From the NCBI GenBank assembly GCA_005765155.1, contig VCCP01000005.1:2542001-2606000 (forward strand): DNA of 64,000 nucleotides, given 5' to 3'. This document shows positions 28,565 through 40,600 of this stretch, one piece after another. The DNA comes from Zelopaecilomyces penicillatus (taxonomy: Eukaryota; Ascomycota; Sordariomycetes; Hypocreales; Pseudodiploosporaceae). A program made the position numbers and the translations under genes. The notes under the pieces were generated by a model. It saw only the letters and a list, made by a program, of their open reading frames with translations, was not told the origin of the DNA and ran no database searches. Positions within the stretch are counted from its first letter, which is position 1, and each line of letters opens with the position of its first letter.

Positions 28565-29037
28565 TTATAATTTGCAGTATAAAGTTATAACTAAAGCTAG
28601 TAGTGATAGCAGTGGAAGAAAGGCAGTGAATAGTTATTTAGAGTAAAGTCTATAGAAAAGAAGAAAGAAGTGATTGAATTGCCAATAGAGAAAGAAAGCA
28701 GGATTCAGCTAGGAATCCAGCTATCTTATATATCTAAATAATACTAGGATTATTTGGAATTATTTAAGAATTCTAAATAATATTTCTTTAGATTTCTAAG
28801 CATTCCAAATAATAAGAAAGGGAGGGGTATAAGGGATAAGCCCTTATTTTACTAGTCTAGCCTGATATAGCAGGTCAGGCTGCACAGGCTTTTTAGGTCT
28901 TATAGCGGGTCAGGCTGCTACCTTATAGCAGGTCTGGCTGCTAGGGCTATAGCAGGTTTAGCTACTAAGCTATAGTAGGTCTAGCTACTAATCTTATAAC
29001 AGATCAGGCTGTTATATAAAACCCGCCTATTTTAATA
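28565..29037. mobile_element. 473-bp non-autonomous insert within MULE copy 1
   Basis: Comparison with MULE copy 2, which has an uninterrupted site near 62150-62170, shows 473 extra bases flanked by the direct repeat attatta (28558-28564 and 29038-29044). The insert's ends are imperfectly inverted: ttataatttgcag on the left, ttaaaataggcggg on the complementary strand at the right. It has no coding capacity and is GC-richer than its host. Its right half carries a degenerate minisatellite. This fits a MITE-like DNA element of unidentified superfamily. Confidence 0.65.
28873..29015 (+). repeat. Degenerate minisatellite, about six copies of a 22-27 bp unit
   Basis: The core atagcaggtcaggctgct recurs as atagcaggtcaggctgca, atagcgggtcaggctgct, atagcaggtctggctgct, atagcaggtttagctact, atagtaggtctagctact and ataacagatcaggctgtt. 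The copies become more AT-rich to the right. It makes up the right third of the insert in MULE copy 1. Confidence 0.8.
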
Positions 29038-30668
29038 ATTATTAATAAGGAAATAGCTTTAAAGAGAGCTTTAGATCTAACTTTCCTAGACTTATAATAA
29101 TAGCTTTATATTTATTATATAAATACTAATATAAAGTTAAAGATTTGATTATACTAAAGAGATTTAAATATCCCTATAGCTTCTAATAGTATTAAAGATA
29201 TTAAGACTAAGGAAATTAATAATAATTTAATTATATAAGAGGTAGAGTAATAGCTTATTAAGGCTGATATAGCCCCTAGCCCTAGCCCTAATAACTATAA
29301 CTAAGATACTATATTTAAAGCTTGATAGGCTATTATCTATATACTATAGGAAGCTGATTTTTTTAAGATATAGCAAAAGATAAAGGCTATATATAATAGC
29401 TATTAAAATTATATCTTAATATATATTTTAAAGGAATATATACCTTGGTATAGGTAGTAAGCAAAGTATTATCTTAATAAATATTATAACTTTAATTAAT
29501 AAATTAATAACCTTATTAAAATAATATATAAAGATCTAAAATCCTATTTAATTAATAGATATATAGATCTTTATTTCCTTTTTAATTTAATATAATAAAT
29601 AGTATAATAAAAAGAGTATATATATATTAAAAAGGCTACTATAATATAGATATATTAATAGCTTTAATTCCTTAAGCAGACTTAGCTTAGTAATATAACC
29701 ACTATTATTATATATATAGCTATTAATTTAATTAATAAGTAATATTAGCTAGCCCTAGCTATAATTCTATTATTAATCTATAAAGCTATACTATTTAAAC
29801 CTTATAGTAATCGCTTTATATAATAATATAAGCTCCCTTATATATATCTTATTCTATAAAAGCTAGAGGCTATAAAGTCACTCTATAAGGAGGATATTTA
29901 TCCTTATTAATGGCTTAAAAAGCTATTAATAAAGAGAGCCTTATTTATTATAGAAGATCTTAATTAATTTAATTATTAGGATTTAAAAGAATTATTACTT
30001 TAAATCTATAATCCTAATATTATTAAAAACCTCTATAGCTGCCTATACCTTATAATAAATAAGAAGCTATTAATATTATCTAAGCTTAGTATATAAGGTA
30101 TAGAGGAAAGTGAAGCTATTCTAGCTATATAGAGTATACATAGGCATAGGTACAGGCATACCCGCTTGCCCTATACAAGCCAGCCAGCTTCATAGAGACT
30201 CAATACTAGTATTTATAGAGAGCCTTTAGGATATAAGATTAAAGAAGCCTTAAGTTAGGCTCTATTTATTAATTGATCAAGCAATAACCCAATTAATAAG
30301 CAATAGCAACTTTAAATAGGACAAGAGGCTATACCAGCTTCTATACCAAAGGCATTGGAGGTACTAAGGATAGGAAGTTCAGATTATACTATACAGCCAA
30401 GTATATAACTTAAAGTATAATACTTTAAAGAAGAGTACGGATTTAAAGGAATTAGGCTGGCCTTATATAATATGGCTAGCTAGTTCAATTAAGGAATTAA
30501 ATTGCTATTATATTAATAGCAGCTTATAAAAAATTCTAGCCTGATATACTATAATTTATATATAAGGGTATAGCAAAGTCAATGGAGGGGTATATAATAG
30601 AGTGTGCATAGGCCATTAATATATAAATAGCAAAAAAGTAATATATAAATAGTAATACTCTTAATTAA

Positions 30669-31690
30669 AAAGACTTTAAAAATTATAAAAATTATTTTTT
30701 AAATTTTAACTTTTAAAATAATATTTTTATAATATATAAATTAAATAAATAAATATTTTTTTTAAAATAATTAAAAATTTAAATATTTTTATTTTAAAGC
30801 TTAATTTAATATTTTATTAATATTTTTAAATAAAATTAATAATTTTATAAATTATTAAATTCAATTTTTATAAAAAAAATTAAAAAAATTAAAATCCTTA
30901 TTTATAATTATTATATAATTAATAAGATTTATTATAATAATAAAAAAATAATAAAAAAGAATTATTATATTTAAATTATAATAATTTATAAATAATTTAA
31001 AAAATCCTTATAAAATACTTTATTAAAATATTTTATTTATAATAGAAATTAAATATATTAAAATTAAAAATATTATTAATTTATTAATATTTTTATAATA
31101 TTAAAAAATAATTATTAAAAGATAATTATAAAAATATTTTTTATAATAAAATTTTAATTTTTTAAATAAAATTTTTATAATTATAAAGATAATATAATCT
31201 TTTTTTATTAAATAATAATTATTTAATAATAAGATTTTCTTTTATTAAAATAAATCTTATAAAAAGTTTATAATAAATAAATATATTTAAATAATATTAT
31301 TTTTTATAATCTTTAATATTTTTAAAAAATTTAAAATTAGATTTTTAAAAGATTTATTAAATATAAAAGATCTTAATTAAAAGAATTAATTTATTAATTT
31401 TATATATATTTAATAATTATAAAATTATTTTAAAAATAAATAATTTTTAATAATAATTTTAAGATTTATTAATAAAGATTATATTATTTATTATAAAAGA
31501 TTTTAATTAAATTTAATTATTAAAATTTAAAAGATTTTTCTTTTAAATATATAATTATAATATTATAAAAAGTCTTTATAATTATTTATATTTTATAATA
31601 AATAAAAAACTATTAATATAATTAATATTAATATAAAAATATTTAAAAAAAAATAAAACATATTTTAAATAAATAAAGCTATTATAAATA
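30669..31690. other. AT-rich degraded DNA, no gene seen
   Basis: Extremely AT-rich sequence after the right target duplication of MULE copy 1. It holds short tandem runs (aaatat units at about 31680-31705) and no open frame or domain I can identify. It is probably an old repeat. Confidence 0.6.
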
Positions 31691-33910
31691 TAAATATAAA
31701 TATAAATATAATAGCTTATATTATATAAATTAATTAATTTAATAATAATTAGATTTTTTATATATAATAAAACCTTTAATAATCTAAAGTTTAAAGTATA
31801 AAGATAATTTAAATATAATTAAGTATTATATAGCTTTAATTAATTAATTAATAATTAGACTTATATTTAAATTAAATCTTTTTTTTTATATTCTTTAAAA
31901 ATAAAAGGCTAATAAAGCTTTAATAATAATAGTTTTTTAGATTATATATTATAATAAGATATTTAAATATTTAATTCTATTATAATTATCTTTTCTTTTA
32001 AAAGTAATATTTTAATTCTTTAATTATATATTTATTATTCTATAATAAATTACTATTATTATTATTATTTTAGAATTTTAGAATTTTAAAATTTTAAAAT
32101 CTTTATTTTTTAAAACTTAGATTTATTATATTTTTCTTATTTATTTATAATTATATCTTTTATTTTATCTCTTTTTTTTTTTTTTTTATTATTTTTTTAT
32201 CTTTTTATTATATTATTATATTTTTTAAAAGATTTATTACTTAAACCTATATAATTATAAAATAACTAGATTATATTAAGCTAATTATTATATAATATAT
32301 ATAATATATATATTATATAAGAATAATTATAATAATTAATATTAATTTAATAACTAGGTTAAACACACCCCTTTACTAGTTATATAAACTATATTTAAGG
32401 GGATTAAACTATATAAGTAGATAGGCTATACCCAGGTTATTTATATACAGGCAGGATAATCGAATTTAAGTTTTTCTCTCTTCTACCCAAAAATTCTCTA
32501 GTATATTTAAAAAACTAGCTATTAAAAAGCTATCTTTTTTATCTAATTAATTATAGGATAATTAATTAATCCCTTAAGTTTATTTTATTATATTATTATT
32601 TTATAGCTTTTCTTACCTATTTAATCCTTATAGACTATACTAGCTATATAACTACCCTAAAATCATCCTTTAGTTCTATAGGTAGTATTAGTATTATTAT
32701 ATATATTATTTTCTTTTTATTAAATTAAAATAATAATAATAATTTAATATTTGGTTATTAATATTAAATTGATATATTATTAATAATATAATAATAAAAA
32801 TAATATTTAAAGGGGTTTTATTAAAAATTTAATATTATTTAAATTTATAACTTTTATATTAAACAATATTTATAAATTAAATAATATATTTAATGTTTTA
32901 GCTATAATATTAAGGCTATATATTATTTAAGATAAGAATAAGAAAGGCTTTAATAATAAAGCCTTTTTTATTTTTATTAATACTTTTATTTTATAAATTA
33001 TTAATATATTATTAAAGATTTATCTAATTTTTAAATTAATTAAGATTATATAATATAATTAATAAAGCTTATAAAAAAAGAAAAAGATTTATTAAATAGT
33101 ATTAATTATTTAATAATTTTGTTTTTAAGAATAATAGAATATTTAAGTAAATATATAAATATTTTATTTAGGTTTTAATATTAATTTTATAATAGGCTAT
33201 TTAAGCTTAATAGATATATCTTAAGATCTTATATAAGATTAATTTAATTAAATAAGAGATAATATAAAGCCTTTACCTTATTTAAATAAATACTAGCTTT
33301 ATATTTTAATAATATATTAAATATACTATTTATATTATTCTTTTTAAATTAATTAATAAGAATCTCTTATACTTTATTAAGCTTAATAATAAGCTTAAAG
33401 CTATATAGCTCTTTAGATTTAAATAGATATAATTAAATTATTATTAGAGTTTTATTAAATTATTAATTTCTAGATTTTATTTTATAATAAAAGGATTTTT
33501 ATTATATTATTTATATCCCTTTTCTATCTTTTTATTATTTATTTATAATATATTAAAAGATATAAATTAAATATTATTTTCTAGTATATAATTTTTAAGT
33601 TTTTTTTATTTATAATTATAATTTTAAAGTATTTTTATTTTATTATATTATATCTTTATTTAATTTATATTTTCTTTTTATTTAATTCTTTTTAAATACT
33701 TTTATTAGCTTTAATATATTTATTTTATTAATTAGGATTTTTTAATTATATTTTAAAGGCTAGTTTAATTATTTAATTAAATAATATAATTCTTTTTTAA
33801 TTTTTAATTAATCCTTAATTTCTTTAATCTTTTATTTATTCTTATTCTTTAATTTTAGTATTAATAAACTATTATTAATATTCCTTATTTATTATATTTA
33901 TAGCTTTAAT
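31691..33910 (-). mobile_element. Inverted fragment of Ty3/gypsy relic C (3' part), split by a solo LTR
   Basis: Read on the minus strand, 33910-32725 and then 32345-31691 align with about 24780-26614 of relic C, including the LTR sequence near the right end of that element. The alignment is interrupted by the solo LTR at 32346-32724 with its 4-bp target duplication. No coding domain is readable in this fragment. Confidence 0.7.
32346..32724 (+). repeat. Solo LTR of the A/B retroelement family
   Basis: 379 bp, RIP-mutated. It begins tttaataactaggttaaaca and ends ttttattaaa. It is flanked by ttaa at 32342-32345 and 32725-32728. It is inserted in the inverted fragment of relic C. Confidence 0.8.
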
Positions 33911-33929
33911 AAGCTAATATAAAAGGTAT

Positions 33930-36612
33930 TATAAATCTATAAATATTATTTAAATAATATTAATTAATATATTTATATTTTACTTTTTATAGGATTTAAA
34001 ATAAATTAATAAATCTTAATATTAATTTTTTATTTTATTTTTAAATATAGATTCTTTATATTTAATATAATTATATCCTTTTTTTAAAGTATTAAAGATA
34101 TATATAATTTATTATAGTTTTTTATATAGCTTTTAATTATTTATTATTAATATTTTATTAATATTTCTTATATTTTTATTAATCTTTTTAATTAATTTTA
34201 TATTATTAATATCTTGTTTTTTATAATATTATTCTTAATATTTAAAAAGCCTAATTTATATTTAAATAATATTTTATTAAAAGAGATATTAATTATTATA
34301 AAGATAATTAAATTATAAATAAATTATATTATTCAAAGAAGCTTTATTTATATTATTTATTCTTTTATTAAAAAATAATATAAATAATATTATAATATTT
34401 AATTTATTTATTTAATTTATTTATTAATCTAAGGATAAAATATTATTAAAAGCTTTTTTTTATTTAAAATATATAATAAAGTTTTAATTAGAATTTATTT
34501 ATAAAAATAAGGCCTTTATTTAATATAATACCTTTTAATATTTTATATTTTAATTTTATCTTTTAATAAAATAAGTCTATAAGGTTTATTATAATAATAA
34601 TTATATTTATTAAAAAAATAAATAATACTTTAGATATTAATTTATAATTATTAAGATTATATTTATATCTTTTTTATTAAATATAATAAATAGAAATCCT
34701 ATAATAAAACTTATAGATATTTCTTTTTAAGATTAATTTAATTTTAATAAGGAATTAAAGTATTTATATAAATAATAATATTATAATATTATTTTTTAAT
34801 AAATATTATAATTAATAATATATTCTTTAATCTTTTAATTTATAAAATATTAATAAAACTTATATTATAAAAGTTTAAGGGTTTAATTTATATTAAAATA
34901 TCTTATATAAGGATTATTATAATAAATTTATAATAATTTATTTCTTAATAAAACTTCTCTAAGAATATAAATATAATCTTAATATTTAATTAAATCTTAT
35001 ATATTTATAGATTATATAATATTCTTTTTTTTATTTTTTTATTTTATTAATATAGCTTTTTATTTTAATATTTTTTTATTTTTATTTTATATATTTTTTA
35101 TAAATATTATTAAAAGAATTAAGATTTATTTATTAAATATAATCTTAATATAAAGGATTATTAAAGCTATATATATAGATATTTATTATTTATTATTAAT
35201 ACTTTATTTAATTTATTTAATTAATTTAATTAAATTTAAAAATCTTTTATTTTTATTAAGTATTTATTAATATTTTAATTAATTTAATTTAAACCTTTAT
35301 AAATTTAATAATTTTATTTTATAATATAAAAAATAAATTATTATTTAATAAGGCTTTATTTTTATAATCTAGCCTTTTTAATAATCTATTTATAAGATTA
35401 GATTTCTTTAATTAATACTTAATAATAAAGTTATATAATATTAATACTATATATTATTTTATTTATCTTTTTAATAGCTTAATTTAGTTTATAAAGAATT
35501 AAAGACTTTAATAATTAATTATACTTTTCTTAGCTTTTTATTATTCTTATTCATCTTTTAAAAGTATATTTAATAATATTATAATTTTAGAATATTTATA
35601 AATAAACCTTTAATAAAAATTATAAAAGCCTAAAAATATTAATATTTTTTAATAGATTCCTGATTATTATTATTTTAAAATAATTATAATATATTAAGGA
35701 TTTATTAAAATCCTTTTTTTAAATAAAATAAATCCTAAGAAATCTATTTTTATTTAATAAAAATAATATTTCTTTAGATTTATAAAAAGCTTTATTATTT
35801 ATAATCTTTTCAAGATTTATTTAATATATTTTATATATTTTTCTTTTATTTTTAAAAAGAATTAAAGTATTATTTAAATAAATAATATATATTATATTAA
35901 TTAATTCTTTTAAAGCTTAATAAATATAATATAAAAATATTATTAATATATTAATTAATTTAAAAAATATTATTAAATATTTATAATAATTATAATAGAT
36001 TTAAAATATTATTTTTTATTTATTCTTCTTTTTAATCTAGATTTAATAATATATATCCTTTATATTAAATTTTATAAAGAATTTTATATTTATAATTTAA
36101 TTTAACATCTTTAAAATAAAGAATAATATATAATAATTCTTTTTATAATTCTATTAAAATCTTAATAATTTATATATAATTATAACGATTTATCCTTTTT
36201 TAAAATAAATAAAATTAAGGCCTTTATTATACTTTTAAATAAATAAATTTATTTCTTTTTTAGATTTTTATTTAAATAAATATAAAGCTTTTTTAGTTCT
36301 TTTTATAATAAAAGATAAATTATATTATATAAAAGAATAATATTTAAAAATAGATTAATTATATAATTTATAGTCTTTTAAGATAATAATATTTTTTATT
36401 TAATTTACTTAAAATATATTTAATAATCTTATAATTCTTAAAATAGTTTTTTTTATCTTTCTTATTTAATTTATTTAATCTTTATTTATTATTAATAATA
36501 ATATTAAGAGATATATAATTAAAAAGATTATTATTTTATTTTAATAGGCTTATATAAAATTATAAGATTATAAGATTTTAAATTTTTTTATTTTTAATAA
36601 AACTATTAATAT
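33930..36612 (-). mobile_element. Ty3/gypsy relic E, left part (split by retroelement A)
   Basis: Collinear with 7560-11556 apart from the extra 1.25 kb in that copy. The minus strand at about 36240-36130 shows reverse transcriptase: KALILFILKKDKSL, stop, LYINY, stop, DFNR. The relic stops at 36612, where the LTR of retroelement A begins, and continues at 49768. In the paralogue the two halves are contiguous at about 11553-11556. Confidence 0.75.
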
Positions 36613-36990
36613 TTTAATAGAGAGAAAATAATAAATATAATAAATTAATATTATCTATAGAATTTAAGAGTGATTTTAGGGTAATCATATAATTAATATA
36701 ATCTATAAAGATTAAATAAATAAGAAAAGCTATAAAGTAGTAATATAATAAAATAAATTTAAGGAATTAATTAATTATTCTATAATTAATTAAATAAAAA
36801 AGATAGCTTTTTTAATAGCTAATCTTTTAAATATATTAGAAAATTCTTAAATAAAAAAAGAAAAACTTAAATTTAATAGTCCTACTTATATATAAATAAT
36901 CTAGATATAGCCTATTTATTTATATAATTTAATCCCCTTAAATATAATTTATATAACTAATAAAAGAGTATATTTAATTTAATTATTAAA
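36613..36990 (-). repeat. 3' LTR of retroelement A
   Basis: 378 bp, reverse orientation, heavily RIP-mutated. It is preceded by ATAT (36609-36612), which is repeated after the 5' LTR at 49768-49771. On the minus strand aaaagggt sits immediately inside it. Confidence 0.8.
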
Positions 36991-37207
36991 ACCCTTTTAA
37001 TAAATATTAAAGATAACCCTATTATTAAATTAAATAATATTTATAATTAATTAAATAATAGTATTTAAATATAATCTTTAAATATTTATATTTATATATT
37101 TTACTCCTTTTATCTTATTTATCCTTAATTAAATAATCCTTTAATATTTAATCCCTTTAATTCTTTTAATATCCCTAAAGTATTTAATTCTATTATTTAA
37201 TCTATAG

Positions 37208-37601
37208 TTTAATGACTGGGTTGAACACACCCCCTTGCTAGTTGACTAAGCTGTAGTTGTATAAGCTGCACTTAGGGGGATTGAGCTGTATAAGTAGGTA
37301 GGCCATACCCGGGCTATTTGAACGGGGGAGACATCATCGAATTCAAGTTTTTCCCCCTTCTATGTAAGAGTTTTCCAGTGCATTCAAAAGACTAGCTATT
37401 AAAAAGCTGTCTTCTTTATCTGATCAGTTATGGGATGATCAATTGATCTCTCAAGTTCAATTCATTATATCGCTGCTTTATAGCTTTTCTTACCTATTCA
37501 ATCCTTGCAGACTATGCTAGCTATACAATTACCCTAAAATCATACTGCAGTTCTGTAGGTGGTGTTAGTGTTATTGTGTGTGTTGTTTTCCCTCTATCAA
37601 A
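37208..37601 (+). repeat. Solo LTR nearly free of RIP, nested in retroelement A
   Basis: 394 bp of nearly normal base composition. It runs from tttaatgactgggttgaaca to ccctctatcaaa and contains CpA, TpG and CpG sites that the other copies have lost. It is flanked by atag (37204-37207) and ataa (37602-37605), which are equal if one G changed to A by RIP. An internal palindrome (agctattaaaaagct) and a TATA-like cttataca on the complementary strand are visible. It gives the best view of the ancestral LTR. Confidence 0.85.
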
Positions 37602-40600
37602 ATAAATAAAGATATTATTAATTATATTTATATAATATAGTATTTAAATCTATTAGATTAAATAGCTTAAATTATTAAATTATTAAAAAAAGCTTTTATT
37701 ATCTTTTTAATATATTAAAGAATCCTTTTTATAATTATTTTATTAAAATGAAGATTAATATAATTATTAATATATTTAATATATAGTATAGGCCTTTTAA
37801 TAAAAAATATATTATTTATCTTTTTAATAAATTTAATAATTATAATATACTTTATTACTTTTAAATATTATAAAGATAAACTAAGATTTATTTAAGTAAT
37901 AGTTTTTTTTTTATATCTTATAGATTAAATTAATAGTATATAATATAAAGAGGGCTAAGGGTTTAATTCCTTTTATTAGTTTTTTTATTTCTTTTCTAGA
38001 TTTCCTTTTTCTTTATTAAAAGGGTTAATCTATTTATAAGAAATATATCTATTATTTAATTAAGATATCTTATTTAGATTCCTATTAATAAATTACCTTA
38101 AGATTATAATAATATCCTTAAAAGTATTAATATTTTTATTTAAATTAATTATAAGAATACTTAAAGAAATTAATTTAATTATTTATTCCTTAAAGATAAT
38201 CTATTTTTAAAGATTTAAATATAATATAAGCTATATTAATATAGACTTTAATTCCTTATTTAATAAATCTTAATTAAATAATCCTTAAGTATCTTTAATA
38301 CTATTATATATAAATAAACTAAATCTAAATAAAAGCTTAAAAACTAAATAAATAATAAATAATCTATTTTTATTAGTTTTTAAAGAATATTATTAAGGGG
38401 CTATTATTTAATTATTATTAGATTAAATTATAATTAATTTAACTTTTTTAATAATAATTATATTAATAGTCTTAATTATCTTAGATTTAATTATCTTATT
38501 ATATTTAAATTTATTATTTAATTATTAATTATAATAGCTCTAAAAAGTATAGATTTTTATATTTTAATAAAATAAATAAATAATATTATACTAATCTATA
38601 TAAATAATATAAATAGGCTATCTTTTATAAATATATAAAAGACTTTAGAGTTATTATATAATATAGATAAGATATATCTATTAATTAAGAATAATATAAT
38701 ATCTTTTAAATAAATAAAATAAAATACTTTATTTATATCTTAATTATAAATTATTTAATTATTAAGATTTTATAAGATAATATAATAAAAGCTTTATAAA
38801 TATTTAATTATATTTAATTTATTAATAATAAGATATAATATAATATTTCTTATTTTAAATATATAATTAAATATAAATTGATTTAAATTATTAAATAAGT
38901 ATTAATCTTTTAATAATAAATAAAAAGGATTATTAAAGAATAAATAAAATATATTATTATAAGATTATTTAATTTTATTTAAATCTTTTTTAATTTAATT
39001 AAAATAAAAATAAAGCCTAATTAATCCTTTAATAATAATATAAACCTAAAAGAAAGATATATAATTATATTCTTAATCTTATATTTACTTTATATATAGA
39101 ATAATAATAAATATAAAGTTATAAAGAAGATTAAGCTTATAAAGTATTTATCTTTATAGATATATAAACTTTTTAATATAATATATTTATTTATTTATTT
39201 ATAAATTAAAGATATAAAGCTAGCTTTTAAATTAATATTAAAAAAAGATATATTAATATATATTTTTATAATTAATAAACCTAATAAAGAATTATTTATT
39301 AAATATATTCTTATAAAAAATAGCTAGCCTATTAAGATAATTATAAATATTAAATATTAAATAATTATAGGGTTTAAATTTATATAAAATATTAAGGAGA
39401 TTTATATATATATAAAAATATTTCTTTAATTTAAAAATATATATTATTTTAGAGATTATAAATATATTATTAAAGATATTATAAAATATAATTTAAAATA
39501 AAGAATATAATATAAAATTAATAGCTTAATCTTTATTTTTTAATATATATAATAATTAATAAAGCTTAATTAAATAATTACTTTAATTTTATTTTTATAA
39601 GCTTTAAGAAAATAGCTATATAATAGAAATAAGGTTATATATTATTAAATCTAAGGTATTTATATTAAAATTCTAAAAGAGGATTAATAATAGATTAGGC
39701 TAGTCTTATTAAGGGATTATAAAATAGGGTTATTTAAAAAATCCTAGATTTATTATAAATATAATATATTTATTAATATATTTATAAAATAAATCTATAT
39801 CTTTTTTAAGCTATATTATTTTTATAATAATAATAAGGTTTATATTTTTAATATTTATCTAAAGAAAAGTTATAAGTATTTTAGAAGTTCTTTATTATTT
39901 TAATATTATATATTAATAAGAAGTTAAATAAGGGTATAATTAAATAATAATAAAGATTAAAAGAATAAAATAAGATAGTATAGATATTAAAGAAGGTAAT
40001 AAAAATAGAAAAGAATAATATATATAAGATATCTTTTTATAAGAGAAAGCTTTATAAATATATAAGGGTTTAAATTAATAACCCTTTATAATTATATATA
40101 ATTACTTAATTCAAAATATCTTTTATTATAAATAGCTTTTTTTTAAAATATAGTTTTTTATTATATTTAATAATAATTTATAGTTAATAAATAATATATA
40201 CTTTTATTTATATACTTTTTAAAGGGAATATCTTTTATCTTTTATAATTTTTTTTCTTTTATCTTATAATTTAACTTTTTTAATTTTAGGATTATTAATC
40301 TATCTTTTATTTTTTTTAGGTTTTTAATATAAGTATTATTTAATTATAAAAACTGATTAAGGTAATATTTATTCTTAACTCTTTAATATTAATTTTATTA
40401 TAAATATAATTATTTTATATAATATAATTATTTATAAAGTTATTTTATTATAGAATAATTATATTAAATTCTTTAATAGTATTAAATTATTTTTTATAAT
40501 ATAAATAATAATAAATTATAAGGCTTTTCTAACTTAATATTATTTAATCTTTATAAATTAATATTAATTTTTTATTTTATTTTTAGATTTAAATAATCTT

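Larger units (their letters stand above)
28060..30480 (+). pseudogene. MULE transposase, RIP-degraded
   Basis: Long stretches of one frame are interrupted only by TAA and TAG codons that would be CAA or CAG before RIP. The readable segment at about 28190-28510 contains KGFIA, an AFIKALKKGGL stretch, FSFNNKLEAVL, FLWCEVI, KCFPKVLGIDNIYKINYF and INFAFSLINIEKEIGF. In intact MULE transposases the D of this I-D-x-T-Y-K segment is the first catalytic acidic residue. Downstream parts at about 29400-30100 fit the C-terminal half of such transposases, including an SYLINRYIDLYFLF stretch. The coding region is split by the insert at 28565-29037. Exon limits and the original start cannot be fixed. Confidence 0.75.
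27028..30660 (+). mobile_element. Mutator-like DNA transposon (MULE) copy 1, inactive
   Basis: The ends are inverted repeats starting GAGTATTGCTATTCATATAT on the left and the matching GAGTATTACTATTTATATAT on the complementary strand at the right. Similarity continues for at least about 60 bp, into GGCCTGTGCACA-type sequence. An 8-bp target duplication ttaattaa lies at 27020-27027 and 30661-30668. The interior contains degraded transposase matching the MULE DDE domain around 28150-28510, including KVLGIDNIYKINYFKLYLF, and later segments. MULEs transpose by cut-and-paste and make 8-11 bp duplications. The copy is 3633 bp against 3131 bp in copy 2, and the excess is a nested 473-bp insert. A solo LTR sits at 27482-27877. 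RIP damage is lighter here than in the surrounding relics, above all in the first 270 bp. Confidence 0.88.

Noticed and set aside
37208..37601. The 380-397 bp repeat as a MITE because of its inverted TTTGAT/ATCAAA ends
   Set aside because: Two same-orientation copies bound element A with an ATAT duplication, and the same copy adjoins the gag side in both A and B. This makes it an LTR. The inverted ends are short.
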